Assembly: GCA_020002185.1 (NCBI GenBank)
Contig: CM034543.1
Coordinates: forward strand, 11,294,634 to 11,358,633
DNA: 64,000 nt
Source of the DNA: Paraescarpia echinospica
Lineage: Eukaryota; Annelida; Polychaeta; Sabellida; Siboglinidae
Direction: 5' to 3'
In this document: positions 12,577-24,131 of the stretch, piece after piece
Numbering within the stretch: position 1 is the stretch's first letter
How the letters are laid out: every line of letters starts with the position of its first letter
Translations under genes and position numbers: made by a program
Notes under the pieces: generated by a model
The model's input: only the letters and a program-made list of their open reading frames with translations
Told to the model about the DNA's origin: nothing
The model's database searches: none

Positions 12577-13980
12577 CACTCTACTTCACTAGCTTGAACA
12601 CAATTTGTTGAAAAGATTACTTCCGCAATTAATAAATGCCAAAGCACGATTAGGGTCTTTATCGAACTAAAAAAAGCCTTTGACACTGTTGACCACAACA
12701 TCCTGCTAACTAAATTGCAATGCTACGGAATAAGGGTTCTGGCTCTGGACTGGATAAAAAGCTACTTAACCAACCGTAGACAATATGTATGCTACAACAA
12801 CAGTAACTCAGAACAAAAGAAAATCAAGTGTGGAGTCCTGTAAGGTTCAATCCTTGGCCCGTTATTTTTATTCTGTACATAAATGACATGTGTGAAGTCT
12901 CAACATTGCTTGATATTATTTTGTTTGCTGATGATACAAACATTTTTTTATTCCGCTAGTAACACAGATGATGTAAGCACTGTTGTTAACAACGAACTAA
13001 AAAAACTCCGAGCGAACAAATTATCGCTTAATGTGAACAAAACACATTTTATAATGTTTAATAATAAAAAACAACCTAGAACAGATGTGAATATAGTTTT
13101 AAATTAGACAAACATTGAGCAGGTATGACATACAAAATTCCTTGGAGTAACCATTGACGAAAACTTAACATGGAGAAAACACATAAAATTGTTGAATCAA
13201 AAAGCATAGCAGTTTTGTATAAAACTAGGCATGTTCTTGATTGTCAAGCGTTACACACATTACATAATTCACTTGTTGAACCACATATGTCATATTGCTG
13301 TGAGATCAGGGGAAATACTTATCGATCTAGACTCAGAAAACTATTTATGTTACAAAAAAAAGCTATACGGATTATTTATAACCTTATTTACCATTATCAT
13401 ACATCTGTATTTTTCCATCTCTCAAACATGTTTAAATTTCATGATTTAATTAAATACAAGACTATGATCATACTTTATAAAGCAAACAACCACTCTTTAA
13501 ATGGTTGTGTTCAAGTATTATTTGAACCAACCGCAGCTATACACATACATGATGCCAGACAAAGCAAACTGTTCTATGTTAGAAAGACAAACACCACACT
13601 CGGACTGCTGTCAATCACCGTCAAGGGTATAAAAACCTGAAACAATTTATCAAATAAATTGACTCAGCTTCCAAGCTTAACACAATTTAAAAAAGCAATA
13701 AAGTTGCTATTACTTTATACATTATTTGTGAATTTTTAATTGAAGGTAACGTTTTGTTAAACCTATGTAATAGTAACACAAACACTAAAAAGTTTATTTA
13801 TGAGTTGTGAATATTATTTTGTAATTTACTCATAATTTGTGTTGTATTTATTCAGTTTTTTTGTTCGAGAAGGGCATAGCAACACATAAGTCTATTACCT
13901 CAGCTATGTCCTTTCAGCAGCAGCAGCAAACCATACTGTGCATGCATTGTGTTGTTGAATAAACGTTCATTAATTCATTC
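12531..13980 (+). mobile_element. 5'-truncated LINE of the Jockey/CR1 superfamily inside CR1 copy 1
   Basis: The reverse transcriptase blocks QYGF, IELKKAFDTVDHNILLTKL, GVL*GSILGPL and LFADDTN are readable with stops and frame changes. A C-terminal portion with FKFHDLIKYKTMIILYKAN lies at 13420-13490. It is 5' truncated at the QYGF motif and ends in ATTC-type repeats at 13964-13980. Removing 12531-13980 restores the CR1 codons across the junction exactly. Clade is uncertain. Confidence 0.8.
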
Positions 13981-14854
13981 TACTTAGATTTTCAAAAAGC
14001 TTTCGACAAATTACCACATCAAAGATTACTGCTTAAACTAAAGGCCCATGGCATATGAAAAGGTATAATAAACTGAATAGAAAAATGGCTGATTGACAGA
14101 AGACAACGTGTAGTAGTTGATGGGGTGAGTGGGGTACCACAGAGATCAGTACTATGACCTATGTTATTCTTAATATATATCAACGATTTGGATGATGAAA
14201 TAACAAGCAAGGTGTTGAAATTTGCGGATGATACAAAAGTGTTTAGAAGGATTAAAAGTGATGGAGATAGACAGCATTTACAAGATGATCTTGACAGGTT
14301 GATCAGATGGTCTAAAAAGTGGCAAATGCTGTTCAATTTAGGGAAATGTAAATGCCTCCACACAGGACATGGGAACGAACAGGTAGAATATACAATGGGG
14401 GGTACAGTACTAAGTACTACTGTAAAAGAAAAGGACTTAGGGTTAACCATTAGTGCTGATATGAAGGTTTCAGAGCAGTGCGGAAATGTAGCTTCAAAGT
14501 GAAATCAAAGAAAGAGAGAGAGACCAGGAGATTGAGAAAAGATCAGGTAGAAGTGTTTAAAATAATGAATGGTTATGAAAATATTGATATAAATATTGTT
14601 TTCTCAGTTAAGAAAGATAGAAAGACTAGAGGACATGAAGTTACATTAGCAAAGGAGCAGTGTAGATTAAATATAAGAAAATTTTCATTTTCACAAAGGA
14701 CTGTAAATGAATGGAACAGATTATCTGCTGATTGTGTAGGTGCTATTAGCGTGAATATGTTTAACAATAAAATCACCACATACCTCAGAAGGGCGGGATA
14801 CACATAGATAAAAGGGTCGCACTGTCGGTAAGCCAAAGGGCTTCCTTGTCCACC

Positions 14855-14884
14855 TGCCACCTAGAGTTAATTATCTGGGTGGCA
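14855..14884 (+). other. CR1 3'-terminal stem-loop (copy 1)
   Basis: TGCCACCTAGA pairs with TCTGGGTGGCA over 11 bases (one G-T wobble) around an 8-base loop. It lies just before the tail repeats. Confidence 0.75.
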
Positions 14885-14905
14885 ATCTTGTTAAATCAAA
14901 ATTAT

Positions 14906-16529
14906 TTAAAAAACACATTTGTAAGATGCACAATGAAAGGGGTCTTGTCAAGGTAAGCATGCTAATTAATGTTAAATCAAAACAAAAAGTGCAGCTATAA
15001 GAGAATTGTTTCTGTAGAGGTTTATTTATTGTTTGACTGCGAAATGTATAGTTTTTGCGAGAATAGCCAATATATAACAACTTATATTTATTGCTGCCAT
15101 ACGAATCAAACCAATGGTGATATTTCATACTATTACAAATTATGTGATATTTTCACGCAGTAGGGTGTTGTTTTAAATAATCCAGCTTTCCCAGTACTCC
15201 ATACAAGAAAAGAACAGTGATGAGTTGTATCCTTACTTGGATGTCACTATACATGGCAATTAGGACGTAGCGATCTGAATGATTCGTTCGGCTGGGCGAA
15301 TCTCGGTCCACAATAACTACCACGTAATAACTCTGCAACAATAATATACATACGTGTGCACATCGGATAATTATTTTCAATAAGGGTTTATCATGTATTT
15401 GTAAAATCAATATTTAGTCATGACTAAATATCAGACAATCTGTAACGCGTGTTATCTTAACTTACGTAAGTAGTAATTTTAACAACCAAAAGTTTACAAA
15501 TTATATTATTCCCAAAACTTGCTCCTATAAAAGGATACCCTGATACTGTAGCTGCATGACATGTGCAGCCATTGTTTGACTAAAGACTAAAACTTCGATG
15601 TGCATCCTGACCAGTGTTGAATTGATTGATTCATTGATTGACTAGCCTTGGCGAGTCACACTTGAAGTGCCTTGTAACTACGCAACGGATGATTCTAAAC
15701 ATAGACAAACCTAATACTTTAGAAAACCACCATATCACGGTTCTTGCCAAAGTAAAAATGAACTTTATTTGAAATAAAATATTATAACATGGACACAATG
15801 AACAAAATATTAGCCTTATTAGCTCATATATATATATATATACATACATAGTTCAATTAGACGGCCATTTTGTAATCACGCGCCACAAATGGTGTTTGTC
15901 AGTCATTCCAAGTTAACGTATACATCATACCAATATTTTTTCAAATATCATCTTGGGTTGAAAACTGGAACTTTTACAAAAAATATTTATTTGAGGGTAA
16001 TACAAATAAAATATCACATGGATATGTGACTTCCATCGTATCACGAAACACACTCCTAAAATATAACCATTGCTCACAGTTTTTGGGCAGTGAATTTTCT
16101 ATGGATAGGTTCATCTGGCCAGGCTGAAATTGGCAGCTAAAATAGCAAACTGGCAACACTATTGCAACAGAGTGCAATTGATTTGATAGTTGTTCACAGT
16201 TTCTTGAGCGTCAACTCTGGCGATAGTCTTGAGAGTCACAGATCCGCATTGTAGTGTGTTGAACTCTATTTGCACAGCTGTTGGCGCATCGTTGAGTTCC
16301 ACGTAGAACGGATTGGTAAATAAAACAACTCCTCGCTGCTAGACCTAAGATTGCAAACACACTCAGCCTTGCGTTTCGCAGTTGCGTCTCCCACATAAAC
16401 AATGTGATCTCGGAAGCGTAGATGAACTGGAAAGGCTAACTGATACTTATGTTCTCGCTAATCCATCTGGAGTCTGCAGATTCCGGTACTTCTATACCCT
16501 ATAATCCAATGTCCCAGCTCATAGGGCCT
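14906..16529. other. No recognised gene
   Basis: AT-rich sequence with short frames, and a (TA)n tract at 15826-15841. No splice-bounded exon or transposon motif was recognised. Confidence 0.55.
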
Positions 16530-16690
16530 ATGAGCGGAAGAGGTATTGATATTGCGCAGTCAGGTGTTGGAACTGCCGGTGGCTTAGTCCACCAGCCCGA
16601 ATGTAGTTCACGGTCTTCACGATGCCGCTCATTGTGTTCTGCATTTCCATTTACTTGGCATTCAGGCTTTCTTGAGGGATGATGGAGAAG
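16530..16690 (-). pseudogene. hAT transposase relic (Charlie/GTF2IRD2-like)
   Basis: One minus-strand frame reads IIPQESLNAK, a stop, then MEMQNTMSGIVKTVNYIR and GLSHRQFQHL. This parallels the conserved stretch HQESLC...MSVVVKTVNFIRARGLNHRQF of hAT-derived transposases such as GTF2IRD2-type proteins. The His of the motif is Pro here, and the stop and short length mark a relic. Flanks show no terminal inverted repeats. Identification rests on memory of the family motif. Confidence 0.6.
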
Positions 16691-19665
16691 TTCTTCCATC
16701 CATGAAAGTTGTAACTGCTGTTGTCGTCCCGCGGGCCGCAATGTGGACAGGTTGCCCACCCCTAAAGTAGGCGAACTATAACACAGCAGTTTTCACTGGT
16801 GTCGAGATCATCTATTCGCATTAGCAGAATCAACTAGTAAACTTACAGTCTGAAACAAATGCGACACATGTCCGAACGCGTGAGCTATTTTTAGAAGTTA
16901 CGCGCGACAAACGTTTAGATTACTCAGAACGCGTGACACAGAAAGGTCAGTCGCGGGACCTAGATAGGTTGCGCGATAAGATATCTTTGTTCTAAATATC
17001 TACCAAATGCCTACTGCAGAGCTACCACGTCTTATTCATTTGGCGTGAGATTCACGCATTTAGCGTCCAATTCACGGCCACGCTCTCACGCATCAACCTG
17101 CAAATCTCCGGAATATTTGTTATTTCCAAAATATATCATGCATACAGGCTGATTTCCATGTATATGTTTATATATTTATTCCTATGCACGGACAGATAGC
17201 ACAGAGCGTCCATACATAAGCGAAGTTATTATTACCAACATCAGTGACGGGTATAAAATGTTATTTACCGGAATATTTGAATAACTAAAAGTGCTGCCAC
17301 CAAATGGTCTATAAATAAACTACAATGCTGCCACCTGGTGTACTTTTAGGCAACTGGAACTCACGCATATTTTCCCATGCAACTTGGCAGCTCTGCCATT
17401 GGTGCACTATCCAAGATAGCACTACACAAGAACGCTCTATGCTGGACATCGGGCGGAAGACGATACACAAATAGTAGTTTCCCTATGGGTAACACATAGG
17501 GAACGGCATGCAAAACGGGCCATTTATGCAAGATTTATTATAAAGTTGACATTTTTCATTCTAATAAATAGTGTTCTACGGGATCATCTTCTCCACTTAT
17601 CTGAATACGGCTGTGCTAAAACTTAGCGTATTTCTATTAAAAATTACTGTATCTACCGGGTGTAGAACACCACCCGATTATTGATTCGCTAAAAAGGACC
17701 CAAAACTGGCCCTCTGCACATCCACTTGTATTATTTAGAAATCGTCACACATTTTGTAAACACATTGTGCACATTCGGACCCTGGCCAGTCATGGTGTGC
17801 CCGTGGAGCATATTATCCTTTCTTCTCCGTCCTTACTGTTCAACAACATTTGGTGCATTAATGTTTCTGCACCCAGTTGTCTCACATGTTTTCGAAGCTA
17901 CGATATATCGCAGTGGCATGGCAAGCGATAACTTTCTTCACGTGTAGTTTCACTCGTGTTGGTTTGACGCTCATTCTGCGTTGTTTTTGTCAGATTTTCT
18001 TCTCAATCGAAGTTGACGTTTATATGGGATGAGCGTGGTGATATTCAAAACAGAACTATATTTTGAAAAAAAATAATGTTACCATTTTAAGAAAAAGTTC
18101 TAAAAACAATCTTTTGAACTCAACTCTTTGAATATGCGTTTCGCATTTCCAACCAATATTCATGAAGGCCCCTTTATGGGTTACTTAGCAGTGCCACCCC
18201 AAATTTAGCTGTATATACTACAATAACATATTTTGTGGGACACCACGGTAGGCCTGCTCTAAATGGCCTGATGTTCTGATCGAAGCCAACATCACGAAGA
18301 ATGAGTCAGCAGACACACTATGCCTTTACAAAGTTACAGTTGTTTTACTGGATAATCTTATAACGCTGGTGCACACGAATAGTGGAACTGGGTTGCCTCT
18401 TGAAAATAGGATCGCCATGGTTGCACGAGATAGTTCTATAGTCATACCACGCAAACAATGGTGCACAGGTTCCAGCAGATCATCTTCATGCTCGTCCGAG
18501 CATACTCAAGCTGTGGTTGACAACTTGACACACTGAAGCAGCTCTCACCTCTGTTCTTTTCTCTCGATCGCCATAATTATGTCCGGTGGATTTCCCTCTT
18601 CATTCGAGACCACAATGTGGTTCTTCTCAGCACGCAAAATGAGTGAAACAAGGGTCAGTAGACGAAACACGAGGAGCAGTCGACGGTTCTCGACCATACC
18701 AAATGGCTAAGCCCATGAGCATGCCAACACAAGGGAGTAGTATAATAGGTGGTACAGCGGGGACGCAATCCGTTCCCTGGAGGAAATCCCATGATAGGGA
18801 TTTTGCACCAGGGCGCTCCCGGGTTAAAAGATGGGCCATTTTTTCTCTATGTTAAAGCATAGGAGCTATTATCGTAAACGCATACGACGAAATTTTTCCC
18901 CATGTTAAATGATTGGGAATTTTCCCCATGTTAAAGGATAGGAGCTATTATCGTAAAGGTATTCGCCGACTTTTTTGAAGAAAAAAAAATATACCGAACA
19001 GGATTTGAATATGTCACACACAAGATTGCTTGGCCTGTAGGCCGAGGCTCCGCCAAGGGACCGAGCCCTTATTTGGTTGACGATGACATGTCTAAAATGT
19101 GGTGTTATAGTAAGGCGTAATTTATAATAAAAGGATTATAAATTCATCGGAGGTCGTTTTATCTGAAGTAATGTATACGAAATGTAGAATACATATAGGA
19201 CTATGTTATATCAGAACCTATAGCCTCGTTTTTTCGAACAGAGCGACCATCTTTGAATTAGACCTTTGGAGTCATTTCCGTACGGTAGTACCTAAATTCG
19301 TGTCTCTTATAAAACCCGTCCTCGATACGTGTCTGGACATGTTTGTTTGTTGCGAACGTGAGCATGCGCACCCTGTATGACGCCATCAAACTGCTACGTG
19401 CAGTAATTTTGTACGCGAGGTGATTTGGTCAAACAGGTAGTGATTTGGTTAGCCATCGATTTGAACTTGCGCGCTTGAATATAATTCCATTATGTGACAT
19501 CATCAACAGTAACGTCATGGTACGCACAGTAATTGTGTGAGTGTGTGTGTGTGTACTAACTACTCCATCGTCGACACACTTCCAGGAATGTTAGAACTGT
19601 AGAGTCAGCCATTACAGTCACATGACTTGAGGTGTGACGGAATTTCTAGCATAGTGCTTCATGTC
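16691..19665. other. No recognised gene
   Basis: AT-rich DNA. GTGAC- and CGCGTGA-containing strings recur at 16870-17100. A diverged duplication of a 75-80-base unit (CATGTTAAA...GGAGCTATTATCGTAAA) lies at 18848-18965. A 73-codon frame at 17726-17947 has no recognisable features. Confidence 0.5.
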
Positions 19666-19676
19666 TATAAATACGC
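19666..19676 (+). promoter_or_regulatory. TATA box
   Basis: TCTATAAATAC is a close match to the TATA consensus. It lies in a GC-rich patch about 320 bases before the ATG at 19991, with a repeat-bearing leader between them. Confidence 0.5.
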
Positions 19677-19739
19677 GGGCACCATCTAAAGGGTAACCAA
19701 TTCACTAGTCGGAACTTATACTTAGACTGACAGTCAAAT

Positions 19740-19945
19740 CCCTCCTCTTTCAGGCAAGTCAACAGTTTATCGCGTGACATCTCACCTCTTTCACGCATTT
19801 CGACAGTTTCTCTCGTGACATCTCACCTGTTTCAGATAATTCGTCAGTTTATCGCGTGACATCTCTACCAAACTTAGCGCACGAGACTACGTCCGAGACA
19901 TTGCATGAGACTACGGACGAGACATCGCATCAGACTATGTGTTCC
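19740..19945 (+). repeat. Two short tandem repeats in a leader region
   Basis: A unit of about 50 bases with the core CAGTTTATCGCGTGACATCT recurs three times at 19755-19870. It is followed by about 24-base units with GAGACTACG..CGAGACAT, also three times, to 19938. Confidence 0.65.
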
Positions 19946-19990
19946 AAGAACCATTCCGTTCTTTACATTTGAACAGTAAACACGAACATC

Positions 19991-20263
19991 ATGAGCTTAT
20001 GGACTAGTCTACCAGCTACCAACAAGCCTACATCATCATCCTCACGTGCAGCCTTCCAGTACCCAGATTACAAGAGACATTTCACACATCGAGACAACTT
20101 AAAACGACACAGTATCCTCAGTCACTGTGCACTGTCGACAAACGCTACGTTGCTGAAATCACCTGTCCTGATGCTCACTACGACATCTGTGTATCACCAA
20201 ACACTTATACTAAAGAGTGACAAGAACCAAACTTGTCGGACAAACGAAACACCAAACACTTAG
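19991..20263 (+). CDS. Short ORF with a C2H2-finger-like motif lacking both Cys
   Basis: A 90-codon frame follows the TATA box and repeat leader. Residues about 23-46 match a C2H2 finger in spacing (F at the hydrophobic position, L, then H-x4-H: RHFTHRDNLKRHSILSH), but both zinc-binding Cys positions are Tyr (YPDY where CPDC is expected). The remainder is Ser/Thr-rich. It may be a decayed zinc-finger exon or part of an unrecognised mobile element. Gypsy copy 2 begins about 230 bases downstream. Confidence 0.4.
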   Translation: MSLWTSLPATNKPTSSSSRAAFQYPDYKRHFTHRDNLKRHSILSHCALSTNATLLKSPVLMLTTTSVYHQTLILKSDKNQTCRTNETPNT

Positions 20264-20489
20264 ATCAACGAGCGACAAGAACCAAACATCACATACCTTC
20301 ATGTCAAGAGACGATCATCTGTTCGGATTCACATCTAACGAGACGACCATAGGAAGATGAGGTATCACTTCTTTTAACGGAAAACATATGTATATGAAAC
20401 ATCCGTCTTTACAACGTAACAATTCTATATTTACAAATAGTGCGAGCGATCAGACACGATACGACCTTCTCGAGAGCCAAAAAAAGGAA

Positions 20490-20647
20490 AGACCAAGTGT
20501 GATGACACAATGCAGAAGTGTACAGATCTGCTAACGTCACAGCAGGTGCTGGTGCACTACGACTGTCGTAAGCCACTGCGACTGGCTACGGATGCGTCTC
20601 CGACAGGCGTCGGGGCCGTGCTGTCACATGTCATGGAAAACGGAGAT
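20490..20647 (+). pseudogene. gypsy copy 2 pol, RT/RNase H segment
   Basis: About 50 codons identical or nearly so to copy 1, ending with the RNase H block LATDASPTGVGAVLSHVMEN. The start is truncated at the RT thumb/connection region, and the LINE insertion cuts it directly after this block. Confidence 0.85.
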
Positions 20648-20684
20648 AATAATAATAATAATAATAATATATTTTATTTAATAT

Positions 20685-20719
20685 AGCGCCAGATCCAATT
20701 ATAAATTGTTCGTGGCGCT
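20685..20719 (-). other. 3'-terminal stem-loop of the L2-type LINE
   Basis: AGCGCCA (20685-20691) pairs perfectly with TGGCGCT (20713-20719) just upstream of the tail. This is the position of the reverse-transcriptase recognition hairpin described for UnaL2-type LINEs. Confidence 0.65.
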
Positions 20720-20987
20720 TTACAACATGTAGAACCCAGATAGAGGTATTAATGATGGCTAAATAAGCATGCATTTTCTAAAAGAATATTAAAATATTAG
20801 TAAAATACGAATAAATACAGTAATTAAATAAATATATTAAAATAATGATCATAGCTACAGTTCTATGTAGAAATAAGACATTGTCAATTCATTTAACTGA
20901 ACTAATGTACATGTAAGTATAAAATAAATATATAAATAGGTTAATTAATACATAAGAGATATAAAACAAATCAATGCAGAGAGTAAA

Positions 20988-23900
20988 CTATGCCACATTG
21001 GACAAGAACGAGAGTCTAAAAAAATGAGTCTTTAAGCGTGCCTTGAAAGTAGAGAGACAATCAGACGTTTTAATGTCATTAGGCAAAGTGTTCCACAATG
21101 TCGCTGCGGCGACCGCAAACGAATTGTCCCCAGCTTTGACATGAGTCCGCAGGACCGTTAACATGTTATTGTTGGTAGAGCGCAGGGCTCTTGTTGGTTT
21201 GTATGGGCATACAAGGTCGCATAAATATTTCGGGGCATCGCCATGCACAGCTTTATATGTAAACACTAATAGCTTAAAGTCGATTCTGTGTGCTACAGGC
21301 AACCAGTGAAGAATGCACAACAGAGGCATGGCGCTGTCACTCCGTGGGCGGCGTAGGATCAACCTAGCAGCAGAGTTGTGCATTCTCTGCAGTCGAGCGA
21401 TGTTGTTGACAGAAGTGCCGTATAGAAGTGAATTGCAGTAATCAAGCCTTGATGTAATAATGGCGTTGACGACACGTTCCTTTGTCGACGTTGGGAGATA
21501 ACGACTCATCTGGTTAATATGGCGCAGGTGAAATGAGCACACACTGACGATGCTTGAAACTTGCTTCTTAAAATCAAGGTGGCGATCCATAACGACACCA
21601 AGGTTACGAACACATCTTGAGGCAGTAATCGTAACACCTCCTACGCGTATCTCACTGCCGTCAATAAGCGCAGCGGCACTCTTTGGCACTACGGGAAGAT
21701 ATTCCGTTTTATTGTTGTTCATGCACATGTAGTTTGATGTCATCCACTGATTGACAATATCTAGACACTCCTCCATACGTCGCCGAGTAGCAGCCAACGC
21801 AGTCGCAGTGAGGTCAAAATGGCAGTACAATTGCAGATCATCCGCATAATGATGAAAACAAAGTCCATGCGCTCTAATTATGTCGCCAATGGGTTGTACG
21901 TACAACGAGAATAACAAAGGACCCAGCACCGAACCCTGTGGGACACCCGATGTCACACAAGTTGTATTCGATGACGCATCACGAATGACCACACGCTGGG
22001 TCCGGCTCTGCAGATAGGATTGCAGCCAGCCAAGCGCCTTGCCAACAATGCCGTAACGCAACCGAAGGCGCTGGATCATTATCTTGTGATTGATTGTGTC
22101 AAAGGCCGCACTAAAGTCAATAAGAACTAGTGCCGTGCCTTGTCTATTGTCTATAGCGGCTTTCATGGCATTTGTTACACACAATAGTGCGGTTTCAGTT
22201 GAATGATTCTTCCGGTAGGCTGATTGGAAACAGTCTTCCATTCGCTGATCGGAAATATGAGAGATGATCCTTCGCGCAATAACTTTCTCTATGACTTTTG
22301 ACAGATGGCTTAGGTTGCTGACTGGACGGTAGTTGTTGAGTATGTCCTTGTTGAGTGATTGTTTCTTGAGCAATGGCCGGACAATTGCGTGCTTAAGCAG
22401 CACAGGCATGACTGCCTCCTCGAGTGAAGCGTTTACAATTTGTATGATGATAGGCACGATACTGTCCATGTTGTCATTTAGTTGCTTAGTTGGTAGTGGA
22501 TCAAGTGAGCATGTCTTATTCGTAGTGCCAAGAATATTAGTGATTTCGGCTGTAGTAGTTGGCTCGAACACTTGAATTGGGTCAGTAAAACAACGTGTCT
22601 CGTCCTCTGTCGGGTCAACGGCAATGCGGTAGTGCAAGTTAATCAATAATTTATCGATCTTTTCTTGGAAGAAACGTGAGAATTTATCACATCCTTCCTT
22701 CACTGAGCAGAATTCAGGAAGTTGCATGTTGTGTACGTCGAGTGATCTCAGAATGCGAAACATGTTCTTGTTATTAGCGTTCTGTAATTGTCCGCGATAA
22801 TACTCGGTTTTCTTACTGGCTATCATTGTAGCGCAGTCGTCGCGAGCGGCGACGTATAATTGGCGGTGTATTTCGAGTTTTGTTCTTCTCCACAGATTCT
22901 CACACGTTCGCCTCTTCTCTCTTGCTTCGTCGACCTCAGCGTGATACCACGGATGCGGCGAGTTGCTCCTGACGTGTACGTAGCGCCAAGGAGCGTGCTT
23001 GTCTAAGCAGTTAGTGAGACAGGTGTTGTAGTCCGATGCTAAGACCTCCGCTTGCTGACGGTCAGCGTGGGCACACATGCCAGAACATACAGATTTAACG
23101 TCATCATTAAACACTGTAGCATCCATGATGCGGAAGTTGCGCTTGGCAATTACTGAAGTTTCAGCTGACGGTTTCAACACATTTAATGCCAGTTCTATGC
23201 GATAGTGGTCCGATATGGAGTCTGGATAAACAACAACAGAAGATACTAAGTTATCGCTGTCATGACTTATCACCAGGTCCAATGTATGTCCTGTTTTATG
23301 GGTCGGCGAATGGACGTGTTGCAGCAAATTGTAGGAATCAAGTAGATAGCGAAGCGGTTCTGATTTCGTTACATCATCAAAATGAATATTAAAGTATCCA
23401 GCAATTACGGTTGGTACAACGGAAACAGATGCTTCTGTAAATAAGCATTCAAGTTCAGCATAAAATTCACACGAAGTTCCAGATGCCTTACTTGAAGCAG
23501 GCGGGTGGTAGATGACACACATGTCGAACGATATAGAATGGGCTGCAGAGAACTGCACACGGAGAAGTTCAATGGTATTCAAATGGAGAGTAGGAAGAAT
23601 CTTCGTTGTAAATGTATCGCGGTGCAAGATTGCAACACCGCCACCACGACGAGAAGATCGTGCCACGTGGTGGAAGAGGAACCCGGGAGGGGTCACTTCA
23701 GCAATAACAACTTCGTCACCGCTCTTCCTTAACCACGTCTCGGTTATCGCCAAGATGTCGCATTTGTGTTCAACGACGTATTCGTTGATTTTGATAGCTT
23801 TATTGCACACGGAACGAGCATTCAGTAATGCCACATTGACGAATGGCGTATCGTGTGACATAACAGGGGCGGCTCTTAGAGTTACCAGATTCGCACTGAC

Positions 23901-24131
23901 ATTGCCTTGCCGACATACAATTCGTGAAGAATCTTTAAAACGGCTGGTAATCCGCGTTCGAATCGCGCGCTGTTTGCGCGTGCCCCCACGTCTGCCACGC
24001 AGAGTTGGACGCGCCGTGGACAGTCCTAGACGTCTAATCAATGAATACACTGTGTCTGGTAATCGCGGAGTGACACCCCTGGTGGCAGGACGGAAAGCCC
24101 GAAAGACGTTCTGTAGGCACATCGCCGCCAA
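20988..24131 (-). CDS. LINE endonuclease-reverse transcriptase, ORF intact
   Basis: A 1047-residue protein. Residues about 97-320 are an APE-type endonuclease: NAR (104-106), ITETW (130-134), GGGVAIL and SDH (307-309). The block expected to read GDFN is GYFN, with Tyr246 in place of the catalytic Asp. Residues about 520-850 are reverse transcriptase: [41 protein letters not shown] and YADD (about 761). The C-terminus has LHWLPVAHRIDFKLLVFTYKA, well known from L2/Rex-type LINEs. The first 95 residues are basic and unassigned. It nicks target DNA and copies its RNA there. With Tyr246 the endonuclease is probably inactive, although the frame is whole. Confidence 0.93.
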   Translation of the reverse strand: MAAMCLQNVFRAFRPATRGVTPRLPDTVYSLIRRLGLSTARPTLRGRRGGTRKQRAIRTRITSRFKDSSRIVCRQGNVSANLVTLRAAPVMSHDTPFVNVALLNARSVCNKAIKINEYVVEHKCDILAITETWLRKSGDEVVIAEVTPPGFLFHHVARSSRRGGGVAILHRDTFTTKILPTLHLNTIELLRVQFSAAHSISFDMCVIYHPPASSKASGTSCEFYAELECLFTEASVSVVPTVIAGYFNIHFDDVTKSEPLRYLLDSYNLLQHVHSPTHKTGHTLDLVISHDSDNLVSSVVVYPDSISDHYRIELALNVLKPSAETSVIAKRNFRIMDATVFNDDVKSVCSGMCAHADRQQAEVLASDYNTCLTNCLDKHAPWRYVHVRSNSPHPWYHAEVDEAREKRRTCENLWRRTKLEIHRQLYVAARDDCATMIASKKTEYYRGQLQNANNKNMFRILRSLDVHNMQLPEFCSVKEGCDKFSRFFQEKIDKLLINLHYRIAVDPTEDETRCFTDPIQVFEPTTTAEITNILGTTNKTCSLDPLPTKQLNDNMDSIVPIIIQIVNASLEEAVMPVLLKHAIVRPLLKKQSLNKDILNNYRPVSNLSHLSKVIEKVIARRIISHISDQRMEDCFQSAYRKNHSTETALLCVTNAMKAAIDNRQGTALVLIDFSAAFDTINHKIMIQRLRLRYGIVGKALGWLQSYLQSRTQRVVIRDASSNTTCVTSGVPQGSVLGPLLFSLYVQPIGDIIRAHGLCFHHYADDLQLYCHFDLTATALAATRRRMEECLDIVNQWMTSNYMCMNNNKTEYLPVVPKSAAALIDGSEIRVGGVTITASRCVRNLGVVMDRHLDFKKQVSSIVSVCSFHLRHINQMSRYLPTSTKERVVNAIITSRLDYCNSLLYGTSVNNIARLQRMHNSAARLILRRPRSDSAMPLLCILHWLPVAHRIDFKLLVFTYKAVHGDAPKYLCDLVCPYKPTRALRSTNNNMLTVLRTHVKAGDNSFAVAAATLWNTLPNDIKTSDCLSTFKARLKTHFFRLSFLSNVA

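Larger units (their letters stand above)
10855..14806 (+). pseudogene. CR1 ORF2 (endonuclease-reverse transcriptase), broken
   Basis: The endonuclease starts with CLNARSIVNKRNELN and includes GITESW, GGGVILY and a GDFNHGH-type block. Reverse transcriptase follows from 12000 (KSPGMDGIPPKLL), is cut at 12530 by the inserted LINE, and resumes at 13981 in the same codon order with no base lost. FADDTKVFR lies at about 14220. Internal stops (for example 11096, 11286 and 12260) and a deletion near 14505 mark it as dead. The end at 14806 corresponds to the C-terminus LRRAGYT. Confidence 0.88.
9056..14905 (+). mobile_element. CR1 LINE, near full length, interrupted (copy 1)
   Basis: This is the most complete CR1 in the window. 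A 5' UTR of about 580 bases is shared with 46343-46442 and 52649-52934, followed by ORF1 (from 9635), ORF2 and a 3' UTR ending in the hairpin at 14855-14884 and the tail AATCTTGTTAAATC. The start near GGCTATATT is set by where 9056 and 46343 begin to match. Another LINE is inserted at 12531-13980, and about 230 bases of ORF2 are deleted near 14505. Numerous stops and frameshifts make it inactive. No clear target-site duplication was seen. Confidence 0.9.
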
